Position numbers and translations under genes: made by a program. A model generated the notes under the pieces. The model worked only from the letters and a program-made list of their open reading frames with translations, had not been told where the DNA came from and made no database searches. A stretch of DNA of 64,000 bases from Gymnothorax reevesii (Eukaryota > Chordata > Actinopteri > Anguilliformes > Muraenidae), in NCBI GenBank assembly GCA_029721435.1, contig CM056584.1:7274395-7338394 (forward strand), given 5' to 3'. Below, in pieces: positions 8,738 through 22,525 of this stretch. The stretch's first letter is position 1; each line of letters starts with the position of its first letter.

Positions 8738-10522
8738 GATCTAATGTGAGTGCTAATATCTGGTCATTTTCATACTGTAAGTGTCCTCTATGATGTTAGT
8801 ATGAGATCAGATGGCATTTCTCCTTCACCCTTCTTGTATTATAAGCAAATTGAGTAATGTTAATGTTTCAATGCTAATGCTTACATGCTAATGCTAGCAA
8901 TCTAATGTGAGTGCTAATACCTGGTCATTTTCATACTGTACATGTCTTCTATGATGGGAGTGTGGGATCAGATGGCATTTCAGCTTAACCTTGCTTGTGT
9001 AAAATGGAAATTGAGTAACGTTAATGTTCGAATGCTAATGCTAACATGTTAATGCTAGTGATCTAATGTGAGTGCTAATACCTGGTCATTTTCATACTGT
9101 ACATGTCCTCTATGATGGGAGTATGAGATCAGATGGCTTTTCAGCTTAACCCTGCTTGTGTAAAATGGAAATTGAGTGACGTTAATGTTTGAATGCTAAT
9201 GCTAACATGCTAATGCTAGCGATCTAATGTGAGTGCTAATATCTGGTCATTTTCATACTACACGTGTCCTCTATGATGCTAATAGGAGTTCAGATGGCAT
9301 TTCAGCTTAACCCTTCTTGTTTAAAATGGAAATTGAGTGATGTTAATGTTTAAATGCTAATGCTAACATGCTAATGCTAGCGCTCTAATGTGAGTGCTAA
9401 TATGTGGTCATTTTCATACTGTACGTGTCCTCTATGATGGGAATATGGGATCAGATGGCATTTCAGCTTAACCCTGTTTGTGTAAAATGGAAATTGAGTG
9501 ACGTTAATGTTTAAATGCTAATGCTAACATGCTAATGCTAGCGATCTAATGTGAGTGCTAATATCTGGTCATTTTCATACTGTACGTGTCCTCTATGATG
9601 TTAATAGGAGATCAGATGGCATTTCAGCTTAACCCTGCTTGTGTAAATTGGAAATTTAGTGACGTTAATGTTTGAATGCTAATGCTTACATGCTAATGCT
9701 AGCGATCTAATGTGAGTGCTAATATCTGGTCATTTTCATACTGTACGTGTCCTCTATGATGGGAGTATGGGATCAGATGGCATTTCAGCTTAACCCTGCT
9801 TGTGTAAAATAGAAATTGAGTGACGTTAATGTTTGAATGCTAATGCTAACATGCTAATGCTAGCGATCTAATGTGAGTGCTAATATCTGGTCATTTTCAT
9901 ACTGTAAGTGTCCTCTATGATGTTAGTATGAGATCAGATGGCATTTCTCCTTCACCCTTCTTGTATTATGAGCAAATTGAGTAATGTTCATGTTTCAATG
10001 CAAATGCTAACATGCTGATGCTAACATGCTAATGCTAGCGATCTAATGTGAGTGCTAATATCTGGTCATTTTCATACTGTACGTGTCCTCTATGATGTTA
10101 ATTGGAGATCAGATGGCATTTCAGCTTAACCCTTCTTGTATAATAAAAAAATTGAGTAATGTTAATCTTTAAATGCTAATGCTAACATGTTAATGCTAGC
10201 GATCTAATGTGAGTTCTAATATCTGGTCATTTACATACTATACGTGTCCTCTATAATGTTAATAAGAGATCAGATGGCATTTCAGCTTAACCCTTCTTGT
10301 GTAAAATGGAAATTGAGTGACATTAATGTTTTAATACTCATGCTAACATGCTAATGCTAGCGATCTAATGTGAGTGCTAATATCTGGTCATTTTCATACT
10401 GTACGTGTCCTCTATGATGGGAGTATTTGATCAGATGGCATTTCAGCTTAACCCTGCTTGTGTAAAATAAAAATTGAGTGACGTTAATGTTTGAATGCTA
10501 ATGCTAACCTGCTAATGCTAGC
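8738..10522 (+). repeat. HOR unit 4: copy of unit 1
   Basis: The order is B-C-D-F-G-H-I-B'-J-K-L with monomer lengths identical to unit 1, offset 8743 bp. Differences I noticed are few, for example GAGTAACG for GAGTGACG (near 9018) and GTATTTGATC for GTATTGGATC (near 10428). The unit is 1785 bp. Confidence 0.92.
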
Positions 10523-11113
10523 GATCTAATGTGAGTGCTAATATTTGGTCATTTTCATACTGTAAGTGTCCTCTATGATGTTAGTATGAGATCAGATGGC
10601 ATTTCTCCTTCACCCTTCTTGTATTATAAGCAAATTGAGTAATGTTAATGTTTCAATGCTAATGCTAACATGCTGATGCTAACATGCTAATGCTAGCAAT
10701 CTAATGTGAGTGCTAATACCTGGTCATTTTCATACTGTACATGTCTTCTATGATGGGAGTATGGGATCAGATGGCATTTCAGCTTAACCTTGCTTGTGTA
10801 AAATGGAAATTGAGTGACGTTAATGTTCGAATACTAATGCTAACATGCTAATGCTAGTGATCTAATGTGAGTGCTAATACCTGGTCATTTTCATACTGTA
10901 CATGTCCTCTATGATGGGAGAATGAGATCAGATGGCTTTTCAGCTTAACCCTGCTTGTGTAAAATGGAAATTGAGTGACGTTAATGTTTGAATGCTAATG
11001 CTAACATGCTATTGCTAGCGATCTAATGTGAGTTCTAATATCTGGTCATTTTCATACCATACGTGTCGTCTATGATGTTAATAAGAGATCAGATGGCATT
11101 TCAGCTTAACCCT
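8744..11113 (+). repeat. Large duplication, copy 2 (partner 1-2370)
   Basis: It ends inside the E/K hybrid monomer at 11020, where the sequence switches from the unit-2-like to the K-like track within AAGAGATCAGATGGC and the conserved block after it. The duplication end and the contracted HOR unit 5 are therefore the same event. Confidence 0.92.
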
Positions 11114-11341
11114 TCTTGTGTAAAATGGAAATTGAGTGACATTAATGTTTTAATACTCATGCTAACATGCTAATGCTAGCGATCTAATGTGAGTGCTAAT
11201 ATCTGGTCATTTTCATACTGTACGTGTCCTCTATGATGGGAGTATTGGATCAGATGGCATTTCAGCTTAACCCTGCTTGTGTAAAATAAAAATTGAGTGA
11301 CGTTAATGTTTGAATGCTAATGCTAACATGCTAATGCTAGC
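10523..11341 (+). repeat. HOR unit 5: contracted 5-monomer unit
   Basis: Only B 10523, C 10698, D 10859, an E/K hybrid 11020 and L 11181 are present (819 bp), the shortest unit in the window. The first half follows unit 2 with offset 8743. The hybrid then switches from class E to class K, so E(3')-F-H-A-I-B'-J-K(5') are absent. This fits a single in-register deletion. Confidence 0.92.
11020..11180 (+). repeat. Hybrid monomer E/K at HOR contraction
   Basis: Class E to AATAAGAGATC (with GTGTCGTC), class K from CCCTTCTTGTGTAAAATGG (with GACATTAATG and TACTCATGC). The parents share the sequence from about 11084 to 11113, so the crossover can be placed only within that 30-bp window. Confidence 0.92.
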
Positions 11342-13273
11342 GATCTAATGTGAGTGCTAATATCTGGTCATTTTCAAACTGTAAGTGTCCTCTATGATGT
11401 TAGTATGAGATCAGATGGCATTTCTCCTTCACCCTTCTTGTATTATAAGCAAATTGAGTAATGTTAATGTTTCAATGCTAATGCTAACATGCTGATGCTA
11501 ACATGCTAATGCTAGCAATCTAATGTGAGTGCTAATACCTGGTGATTTTCATACTGTACATGTCTTCTATGATGGGAGTATGGGATCAGATGGCATTTCA
11601 GCTTAACCTTGCTTGTGTAAAATGGAAATTGAGTGACGTTAATGTTCGAATACTAATGCTAACATGCTAATGCTAGTGATCTAATGTGAGTGCTAATACC
11701 TGGTCATTTTCATACTGTGCATGTCCTCTATGATGGGAGAATGAGATCAGATGGCTTTTCAGCTTAACCCTGCTTGTGTAAAATGGAAATTGAGTGACGT
11801 TAATGTTTGAATGCTAATGCTAACATGCTAATGCTAGCGATCTAATGTGAGTTCTAATATCTGGTCATTTTCATACCATACGTGTCCTCTATGATGTTAA
11901 TAGGAGATCAGATGGCATTTCAGCTTAACCCTGCTTGTGTACAATGGAAATTTAGTGACGTTAATGTTTGAATGCTAATGCTAACATGCTAATGCTAGCG
12001 ATCTAATGTGAGTGCTAATATCTGGTCATTTTCATACTACACGTGTCCTCTATGATGCTAATAGGAGTTCAGATGGCATTTCAGCTAAACCCTTCTTGTT
12101 TAAAATGAAAATTGAGTGATGTTAATGTTTAAATGCTAATGCTAACATGCTAATGCTAGCGCTCTAATGTGAGTGCTAATATCTGGTCATTTTCATACTG
12201 TACGTGTCCTCTATGATGTTAATAGGAGATCAGATGGCATTTCAGCTTAACCCTGCTTGTGTAAAATGGAAATTTAGTGACGTTAATGTTTGAATGCTAA
12301 TGCTAACATGCTAATGCTAGCGATCTAATGTGAGTGCTAATATCTGGTCATTTTCATACTGTACGTGTCCTCTATGATGGGAGTATGGGATCAGATGGCA
12401 TTTCAGCTTAACCCTGCTTGTGTAAAATGGAAATTGAGTGACGTTAATGTTTGAATACTAATGCTAACATGCTAATGCTAGCAATCTAATGTGAGTGCTA
12501 ATATCTGGTCATTTTCATACTGTACGTGTCCTCTATGATGGGAGTATGGGATCAGATGGCATTTCAGCTTAACCCTGCTTGTGTAAAATAGAAATTGAGT
12601 GACGTTAATGTTTGAATGCTAATGCTAACATGCTAATGCTAGCGATCTAATGTGAGTGCTAATATCTGGTCATTTTCATACTGTAAGTGTCCTCTATGAT
12701 GTTAGTATGAGATCAGATGGCATTTCTCCTTCACCCTTCTTGTATTATGAGCAAATTGAGTAATGTTAATGTTTCAATGCTAATGCTAACAATCTAATGT
12801 GAGTGTTAATATCTGGTCATTTTCATACTGTACGTGTCCTCTATGATGTTAATTGGAGATCAGATGGCATTTCAGCTCAACCCTTCTTGTATAATAAAAA
12901 AATTGAGTAATGTTAATGTTTAAATGCTAATGCTAACATGCTAATGCTAGCGATCTAATGTGAGTTCTAATATCTGGTCATTTTCATACTATACGTGTCC
13001 TCTATAATGTTAATAGGAGATCAGATGGCATTTCAGCTTAACCCTTCTTGTGTTAAATGGAAATTGAGTGACATTAATGTTTTAATACTCATGCTAACAT
13101 GCTAATGCTAGCGATCTAATGTGAGTGCTAATATCTGGTCATTTTCATACTGTACGTGTCCTCTATGATGGGAGTATTGGATCAGATGGCATTTCAGCTT
13201 AACCCTGCTTGTGTAAAATAAAAATTGAGTGACGTTAATGTTTGAATGCTAATGCTAACATGCTAATGCTAGC
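11342..13273 (+). repeat. HOR unit 6: B-C-D-E-F-H-A-I-B'-J-K-L (12 monomers)
   Basis: It is 1932 bp with the same plan as unit 2, but with a true B' (147 bp, one tail unit) at 12644. Variants CAAACTGTAAG (near 11375), ACCTGGTGATTTTC (11537-11550) and CTGTGCATG (near 11715) recur at the matching places of unit 25, 40844 bp downstream. Confidence 0.92.
12644..12790 (+). repeat. 147-bp B' monomer with a single tail unit
   Basis: The tail is ATGCTAATGCTAAC followed directly by AATCTAATG, so it has one 14-bp unit where most B' have three. Other copies are at 16533, 25935 (boundary CGATC), 53488 and 57216. Confidence 0.92.
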
Positions 13274-15552
13274 GATCTAATGTGAGTGCTAATATCTGGT
13301 CATTTTCATACTGTAAGTGTCCTCTATGATGTTAGTATGAGATCAGATGGCATTTCTCCTTCACCCTTCCTGTATTATAAGCAAATTGAGTAATGTTAAT
13401 GTTTCAATGCTAATGCTAACATGCTGATGCTAACATGCTAATGCTAGCAATCTAATGTGAGTGCTAATACCTGGTCATTTTCATACTGTACATGTCTTCT
13501 ATGATGGGAGTATGGGATCAGATGGCATTTCAGCTTAACCTTGCTTCTGTAAAATGGAAATTGAGTGACGTTAATGTTCGAATGCTAATGCTAACATGCT
13601 AATGCTAGTGATCTAATGTGAGTGCTAATATCTGGTCATTTTCATACTGTACATGTCCTCTATGATGGGAGTATGAGATCAGATGGCTTTTCAGCTTAAC
13701 CCTGCTTGTGTAAAATGGAAATTGAGTGACGTTAATGTTTGAATGCTAATGCTAACATGCTAATGCTAGCGATCTAATGTGAGTTCTAATATCTGGTCAT
13801 TTTCATACCATACGTGTCCTCTATGATGTTAATAGGAGATCAGATGGCATTTCAGCTTAACCCTGCTTGTGTAAAATGGAAATTGAGTGACGTTAATGTT
13901 CGAATGCTAATGCTAACATGCTAATGCTAGTGATCTAATGTGAGTGCTAATAACTGGTCATTTTCGTACTGTACATGTCCTCTATGATAGGAGTATGAGA
14001 TCAGATGGCTTTTCAGCTTAACCCTGCTTGTGTAAAATGGGAATTGAGTGACGTTAATGTTTGAATGCTAATGGTAACATGCTAATGCTGGCGATCTAAT
14101 ATGAGTTCTAATATCGGGTCATTTTCATACCATACGTGTCCTCTATGATGTTAATAGGAGATCAGATGGCATTTCAGCTTAACCCTGCTTGTGTACAATG
14201 GAAATTAAGTGACGTTAATGTTTGAATGCTAATGCTAACATGCTAATGCTAGCGATCTAATGTGAGTGCTAATATCTGGTCATTTTCATACTACACGTGT
14301 CCTCTATGATGCTAATAGGAGTTCAGATGGCATTTCAGCTTAACCCTTCTTGTTTAAAATGGAAATTGAGTGATGTTAATGTTTAAATGCTAATGCTAAC
14401 ATGCTAATGCTAGCGCTCTAATGTGAGTGCTAATATGTGGTCATTTTCATACTGTACGTGTCCTCTATGATGGGAATATGGGATCAGATGGCATTTCAGC
14501 TTAACCCTGTTTGTGTAAAATGGAAATTGAGTGACGTTAATGTTTAAATGCTAATGCTAACATGCTAATGCTAGCGATTTAATGTGAGTGCTAATATCTG
14601 GTCATTTTCATACTGTACGTGTCCTCTATGATGTTAATAGGAGATCAGATGGCATTTCAGCTTAACCCTGCTTGTGTAAATTGGAAATTTAGTGACGTTA
14701 ATGTTTGAATGCTAATGCTTAAATGCTAATGCTAGCGATCTAATGTGAGTGCTAATATCTGGTCATTTTCATACTGTACGTGTCCTCTATGATGGGAGTA
14801 TGGGATCAGATGGCATTTCAGCTTAACCCTGCTTGTGTAAAATAGAAATTGAGTGATGTTAATGTTTGAATGCTAATGCTAACATGCTAATGCTAGCGAT
14901 CTAATGTGAGTGCTAATATCTGGTCATTTTCATACTGTAAGTGTCCTCTATGATGTTAGTATGAGATCAGATGGCATTTCTCCTTCACCCTTCTTGTATT
15001 ATGAGCAAATTGAGTAATGTTCATGTTTCAATGCAAATGCTAACATGCTGATGCTAACATGCTAATGCTAGCGATCTAATGTGAGTGCTAATATCTGGTC
15101 ATTTTCATACTGTACGTGTCCTCTATGATGTTAATTGGAGATCAGATGGCATTTCAGCTTAACCCTTCTTGTATAATAAAAAAATTGAGTAATGTTAATG
15201 TTTAAATGCTAATGCTAACATGCTAATGCTAGCGATCTAATGTGAGTTCTAATATCTGGTCATTTACATACTATACGTGTCCTCTATAATGTTAAGAGAT
15301 CAGATGGCATTTCAGCTTAACCCTTCTTGTGTAAAATGGAAATTGAGTGACATTAATGTTTTAATACTCATGCTAACATGCTAATGCTAGCGATCTAATG
15401 TGAGTGCTAATATCTGGTCATTTTCATACTGTACGTGTCCTCTATGATGGGAGTATTGGATCAGAAGGCATTTCAGCTTAACCCTGCTTGTGTAAAATAA
15501 AAATTGAGTGACGTTAATGTTTGAATGCTAAAGCTAACATGCTAATGCTAGC
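13274..15552 (+). repeat. HOR unit 7: 14 monomers with repeated D-E
   Basis: Monomer starts: B 13274, C 13449, D 13610, E/C hybrid 13771, D 13932, E 14093, F 14254, G 14415, H 14576, I 14737, B' 14898, J 15073, K 15234 (158 bp, 3 bp lost so that TTAATAAGAG reads TTAAGAG), L 15392. The extra pair arose around the E/C hybrid. Its counterpart, unit 26, lacks one D monomer. Confidence 0.9.
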
Positions 15553-17162
15553 GATCTAATGTGAGTGCTAATATCTGGTCATTTTCATACTCTAAGTGTC
15601 CTCTATGATGTTAGTATGAGATCAGATGGCATTTCTCCTTCACCCTTCTTGTATTATAAGCAAATTGAGTAATGTTAATGTTTCAATGCTAATGCTAACA
15701 TGCTGATGCTAACATGCTAATGCTAGCAATCTAATGTGAGTGCTAATACCTGGTCATTTTCATACTGTACATGTCTTCTATGATGGGAGTATGGGATCAG
15801 ATGGCATTTCAGCTTAACCTTGCTTGTGTAAAATGGAAATTGAGTGACGTTAATGTTCGAATACTAATGCTAACATGCTAATGCTAGTGATCTAATGTGA
15901 GTGCTAATACCTGGTCATTTTCATACTGTACATGTCCTCTATGATGGGAGAATGAGATCAGATGGCTTTTCAGCTTAACCCTGCTTGTGTAAAATGGAAA
16001 TTGAGTGACGTTAATGTTTGAATGCTAATGCTAACATGCTAATGCTAGCGATCTAATGTGAGTTCTAATATCTGGTCATTTTCATACCATACGTGTCCTC
16101 TATGATGTTAATAGGAGATCAGATGGCATTTCAGCTTAACCCTGCTTGTGTACAATGGAAATTTAGTGACGTTAATGTTTGAATGCTAATGCTAACATGC
16201 TAATGCTAGCGATCTAATGTGAGTGCTAATATCTGGTCATTTTCATACTGTACGTGTCCTCTATGATGGGAGTATGGGATCAGATGTCATTTCAGCTTAA
16301 CCCTGCTTGTGTAAAATGGAAATTGAGTGACGTTAATGTTTGAATACTAATGCTAACATGCTAATGCTAGCAATCTAATGTGAGTGCTAATATCTGGTCA
16401 TTTTCATACTGTACGTGTCCTCTATGATGGGAGTATGGGATCAGATGGCATTTCAGCTTAACCCTGCTTGTGTAAAATAGAAATTGAGTGACGTTAATGT
16501 TTGAATGCTAATGCTAACATGCTAATGCTAGCGATCTAATGTGAGTGCTAATATCTGGTCATTTTCATACTGTAAGTGTCCTCTATGATGTTAGTATGAG
16601 ATCAGATGGCATTTCTCCTTCACCCTTCTTGTATTATGAGCAAATTGAGTAATGTTAATGTTTCAATGCTAATGCTAACAATCTAATGTGAGTGCTAATA
16701 TCTGGTCATTTTCATACTGTACGTGTCCTCTATGATGTTAATTGGAGATCAGATGGCATTTCAGCTCAACCCTTCTTGTATAATAAAAAAATTGAGTAAT
16801 GTTAATGTTTAAATGCTAATGCTAACATGCTAATGCTAGCGATCTAATGTGAGTTCTAATATCTGGTCATTTTCATACTATACGTGTCCTCTATAATGTT
16901 AATAGGAGATCAGATGGCATTTCAGCTTAACCCTTCTTGTGTAAAATGGAAATTGAGTGACATTAATGTTTTAATACTCATGCTAACATGCTAATGCTAG
17001 CGATCTAATGTGAGTGCTAATATCTGGTCATTTTCATACTGTACGTGTCCTCTATGATGGGAGTATTGGATCAGATGGCATTTCAGCTTAACCCTGCTTG
17101 TGTAAAATAAAAATTGAGTGACGTTAATGTTTGAATGCTAATGCTAACATGCTAATGCTAGC
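15553..17162 (+). repeat. HOR unit 8: B-C-D-E-A-I-B'-J-K-L (10 monomers)
   Basis: It is 1610 bp and F, G and H are absent. B' at 16533 is the 147-bp form. A private change GATGTCATTTCAGC lies in A near 16286 and is repeated in unit 27. Confidence 0.92.
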
Positions 17163-18961
17163 GATCTAATGTGAGTGCTAATATCTGGTCATTTTCATAC
17201 TGTAAGTGTCCTCTATGATGTTAGTATGAGATCAGATGGCATTTCTCCTTCACCCTTCTTGTATTATAAGCAAATTGAGTAATGTTAATGTTTCAATGCT
17301 AATGCTAACATGCTGATGCTAACATGCTAATGCTAGCAATCTAATGTGAGTGCTAATACCTGGTCATTTTCATACTGTACATGTCTTCTATGATGGGAGT
17401 GTGGGATCAGATGGCATTTCAGCTTAACCTTGCTTGTGTAAAATGGAAATTGAGTGACGTTAATGTTCGAATGCTAATGCTAACATGCTAATGCTAGTGA
17501 TCTAATGTGAGTGCTAATAACTGGTCATTTTCATACTGTACATGTCCTCTATGATGGGAGTATGAGATCAGATGGCTTTTCAGCTTAACCCTGCTTGTGT
17601 AAAATGGAAATTGAGTGACGTTAATGTTTGAATGCTAATGCTAACATGCTAATGCTAGCGATCTAATGTGAGTTCTAATATCTGGTCATTTTCATACCAT
17701 ACGTGTCCTCTATGATGTTAATAGGAGATCAGATGGCATTTCAGCTTAACCCTGCTTGTGTAAAATGGAAATTGAGTGACGTTAATGTTCGAATGCTAAT
17801 GCTAACATGCTAATGCTAGTGATCTAATGTGAGTGCTAATAACTGGTCATTTTCATACTGTACATGTCCTCTATGATGGGAGTATGAGATCAGATGGCTT
17901 TTCAGCTTAACCCTGCTTGTGTAAAATGGAAATTGAGTGACGTTTATGTTTGAATGCTAATGGTAACATGCTAATGCTGGCGATCTAATATGAGTTCTAA
18001 TATCGGGTCATTTTCATACCATACGTGTCCTCTATGATGTTAATAGGAGATCAGATGGCATTTCAGCTTAACTCTCCTTCTGTAAAATGGAAATTGAGTA
18101 ACTTTAATGTTTTAATACTAATGCTAGCATGCTTATGCTAGCGATCTAATGTGAGTGCTAATATCTGGTCATTTTCATACTGTACGTGTCCTCTATCATG
18201 GGAGTATGGGATCAGATGGCATTTCAGCTTAACCCTGCTTGTGTAAAATAGAAATTGAGTGACGTTAATGTTTGAATGCTAATGCTAACATGCTAATGCT
18301 AGCGATCTAATGTGAGTGCTAATATCTGGTCATTTTCATACTGTAAGTGTCCTCTATGATGTTAGTATGAGATCAGATGGCATTTCTTCTTCACCCTTCT
18401 TGTATTATGAGCAAATTGAGTAATGATAATGTTTCAATGCTAATGCTAACATGCTGATGCTAACATGCTAATGCTAGCGATCTAATGTGAGTGCTCATAT
18501 CTGGTCATTTTCATACTGTATGTGTCCTCTATGATGTTAATTGGAGATCAGATGGCATTTCAGCTTAACCCTTCTTGTATAATAAAAAAATTGAGTAATG
18601 TTAATGTTTAAATGCTAATGCTAACATGCTAATGCTAGCGATCTAATGTGAGTTCTAATATCTGGTCATTTTGATACTATACGTGTCCTCTATAATGTTA
18701 ATAGGAGATCAGATGGCATTTCAGCTTAACCCTTCTTGTGTAAAATGGAAATTGAGTGACGTTAATGTTTGAATGCTAATGCTAACATGCTAATGCTAGT
18801 GATCTAATGTGAGTGCTAATAACTGGTCATTTTCATACTGTACATGTCCTCTATCATGGGAGTATGGGATCAGATGGCATTTCAGCTTAACCCTGCTTGT
18901 GTAAAATAGAAATTGAGTGACGTTAATGTCTGAATGCTAATGCTAACATGCTAATGCTAGC
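17163..18961 (+). repeat. HOR unit 9: 11 monomers
   Basis: Monomer starts: B 17163, C 17338, D 17499, E/C 17660, D 17821, E/K 17982 (with AACTCTCCTTCTG), I 18143 (CTATCATGGG), B' 18304 (CATTTCTTCTTC), J 18479, K/D-like 18640 (TTTTGATAC), D/I hybrid 18801. The usual final L is replaced by the D/I hybrid. It is copied as unit 28. Confidence 0.9.
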
Positions 18962-21900
18962 GATCTAATGTGAGTGCTAATATCTGGTCATTTTCATACT
19001 GTAAGTGTCCTCTATGATGTTAGTATGAGATCAGATGGCATTTCCCCTTCACCCTTCTTGTATTATAAGCAAATTGAGTAATGTTAATGTTTCAATGCTA
19101 ATGCTAACATGCTGATGCTAACATGCTAATGCTAGCAATCTAATGTGAGTGCTAATACCTGGTCATTTTCATACTGTACATGTCTCCTATGATGGGAGTA
19201 TGGGATCAGATGGCATTTCAGCTTAACCTTGCTTGTGTAAAATGGAAATTGAGTGACGTTAATGTTCGAATGCTAATGCTAACATGCTAATGCTAGTGAT
19301 CTAATGTGAGTGCTAATAACTGGTCATTTTCATACTGTACATGTCCTCTATGATGGGAGTATGAGATCAGATGGCTTTTCAGCTTAACCCTACTTGTGTA
19401 AAATGGAAATTGAGTGACGTTAATGTTTGAATGCTAATGCTAACATGCTAATGCTAGCGATCTAATGTGAGTTCTAATATCTGGTCATTTTCATACCATA
19501 TGTGTCCTCTATGATGTTAATAGGAGATCAGATGGCATTTCAGCTTAACCCTGCTTGTGTAAAATGGAAATTGAGTGACGTTAATGTTCGAATGCTAATG
19601 CTAACATGCTAATGCTAGTGATCTAATGTGAGTGCTAATAACTGGTCATTTTCATACTGTACATGTCCTCTATGATGGGAGTATGAGATCAGATGGCTTT
19701 TCAGCTTAACCCTGCTTGTGTAAAATGGAAATTGAGTGACGTTAATGTTTGAATGCTAATGGTAACATGCTAATGCTGGCGATCTAATATGAGTTCTAAT
19801 ATCGGGTCATTTTCATACCATACGTGTCCTCTATGACGTTAATAGGAGATCAGATGGCATTTCAGCTTAACTCTCCTTCTGTAAAATGGAAATTGAGTGA
19901 CTTTAATGTTTTAATACTAATGCTAGCATGCTAATGCTAGCGATCTAATGTGAGTGCTAATATCTGGTCATTTTCATACTGTACGTGTCCTCTATCATGG
20001 GAGTATGGGATCAGATGGCATTTCAGCTTAACCCTGCTTGTGTAAAATAGAAATTGAGTGACGTTAATGTTTGAATGCTAATGCTAACATGCTAATGCTA
20101 GCGATCTAATGTGAGTGCTAATATCTGGTCATTTTCATACTGTAAGTGTCCTCTATGATGTTAGTATGAGATCAGATGGCATTTCTTCTTCACCCTTCTT
20201 GTATTATGAGCAAATTGAGTAATGTTAATGTTTCAATGCTATTGCTAACATGCTGATGCTAACATGCTAATGCTAGCGATCTAATGTGAGTGCTAATATC
20301 TGGTCATTTTCATACTGTACGTGTCCTCTATGATGTTAATTGGAGATCAGATGGCATTTCAGCTTAACCCTTCTTGTATAATAAAAAAATTGAGTAATGT
20401 TAATGTTTAAATGCTAATGCTAACATGCTAATGCTAGCGATCTAATGTGAGTTCTAATATCTGGTCATTTTGATACTATACGTGTCCTCTATAATGTAAA
20501 TAGGAGATCAGATGGCATTTCAGCTTAACCCTTCTTGTGTAAAACGGAAATTGAGTGACATTAATGTTTTAATACTAATGCTAACATGCTAATGCTAGCG
20601 ATCTAATGTGAGTGCTAATATCTGGTCATTTTCATACTACACGTGTCCTCTATGATGTTAATAGGAGTTCAGATGGCATTTCAGCTTAACCCTTCTTGTT
20701 TAAAATGGAAATTGAGTGATGTTAATGTTTAAATGCTAATGCTAACATGCTAATGCTAGCGCTCTAATGTGAGTGCTAATATGTGGTCATTTTCATACTG
20801 TACGTGTCCTCTATGATGGGAATATGGGATCAGATGGCATTTCAGCTTAACCCTGTTTGTGTAAAATGGAAATTGCGTGACGTTAATGTTTAAATGCTAA
20901 TTCTAACATGTTAATGCTAGCGGTCTAATTTGAGTGCTAATATCTGGTCATTTTCATACTGTACGTGTCCTCTATGATGTTAATAGGAGATCAGATGGCA
21001 TTTCAGCTAAACCCTGCTTGTGTACAATGGAAATTTAGTGACGTTAATGTTTGAATGCTAATGCTAACATGCTAATGCTAGCGATCTAATGTGAGTGCTA
21101 ATATCTGGTCATTTTCATGCTATACGTGTCCTCTATGATGTTAATAGGAGATCAGATGGCATTTCAGCTTAACCCTTCTTGTATAATAAAAAAATTGAGT
21201 AATGTGAATGTTTAAATGCTAATGCTAACATGCTTATGCTAGCGATCTAATGTGAGTTCTAATATCTGGTCCTTTTCATACTATACGTGTCCTCTATGAT
21301 GTTAATAGGAGATCAGATGGCATTTCAGCTTAACACTTCTTGTGTAAAATGGAAATTGAGTGACATAAATGTTTTAATGCTAACATGCTAATGCTAGCGA
21401 TCTAATGTGAGTGCTAATATCTGGTCATTTTCATACTGTACGTGTCCTCTATGATGGGAGTATGGGATCAGATGGCATTTCAGCTTAACCCTGCTTGTGT
21501 AAAATGGAAATTTAGCGACGTTAATGTTTGAATACTAATGCTAACATGCTAATGCTAGCGATCTAATGTGAGTGCTAATATCTGGTCATTTTTATACTGT
21601 ACGTGTCCTCTATGATGGGAGTATTGGATCAGATGGCATTCCAGCTTAATCCTGCTTGTGTAAAATAGAAATTGAGTGACGTTAATGTTTGAATGCTAAT
21701 GTTAACATGCTAATGCTAGCGATCTAATGTGAGTGCTAATACCTGGTCATTTTCATGCTGTACATGTCCTCTATGATGGGAGTATGAGATCAGATGGCTT
21801 TTCAGCTTAACCCTGCTTGTGTAAAATGGAAATTGAGTGACGTTAATGTTTGAATGCTAATGGTAACATGCTAATGCTGGCGATCTAATGTGAGTTCTAA

Positions 21901-22525
21901 TATCTTGTCATTTTCATACCATACGTGTCCTCTATGATGTTAATAGGAGATCAGATGGCATTTCAGCTTAACCCTGATTGTGTACAATGGAAATTTAGCG
22001 ACGTTAATGTTTGAATGCTAATGCTAACATGCTAATGCTAGCGATCTAATGTGAGTGCTAATATCTGGTCATTTTCATACTACACGTGTCCTTTATGATG
22101 TTAATAGGAGATCAGATGGCATTTCAGCTTAACCCTTCTTGTATAATAAAAAAATTGAGTAATGTTAATGTTTAAATGCTAATGCTAACATGCTAATGCT
22201 AGCGATCTAATGTGAGTTCTAATATCTGGTCATTTTCATACTATACGTGTCCTCTATAATGTTAATAGGAGATCAGATGGCATTTCAGCTTAACCCTTCT
22301 TGTGTAAAATGGGAATTGAGTGACATTAATGTTTTAATACTCATGCTAACATGCTAATGCTAGTGATCTAATGTGAGTGCTAATATCTGGTCATTTTCAT
22401 ACTGTACGTGTCCTCTATGATGGGAGTATTGGATCAAATGGCATTTCAGCTTAACCCTGCTTGTGTAAAATAAAAATTGAGTGACGTTAATGTTTTAATG
22501 CTAATGCTAACATGCTAATGCTAGC
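18962..22525 (+). repeat. HOR unit 10: 22 monomers, composite
   Basis: Monomer starts: B 18962, C 19137, D 19298, E/C 19459, D 19620, E/K 19781, I 19942, B' 20103, J 20278, K 20439, F 20600, G 20761, H/E 20922 (boundary GCGGTC), J-like 21083, K-like 21244 (155 bp), A 21399, L/I 21560, D 21721, E 21882, F/J hybrid 22043, K 22204, L 22365. The stretch 20600-22203 resembles parts of unit 3 (4209-5168 and 6953-7757) in a different arrangement. It is copied as unit 29 with the same total length, 3564 bp. Confidence 0.9.
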
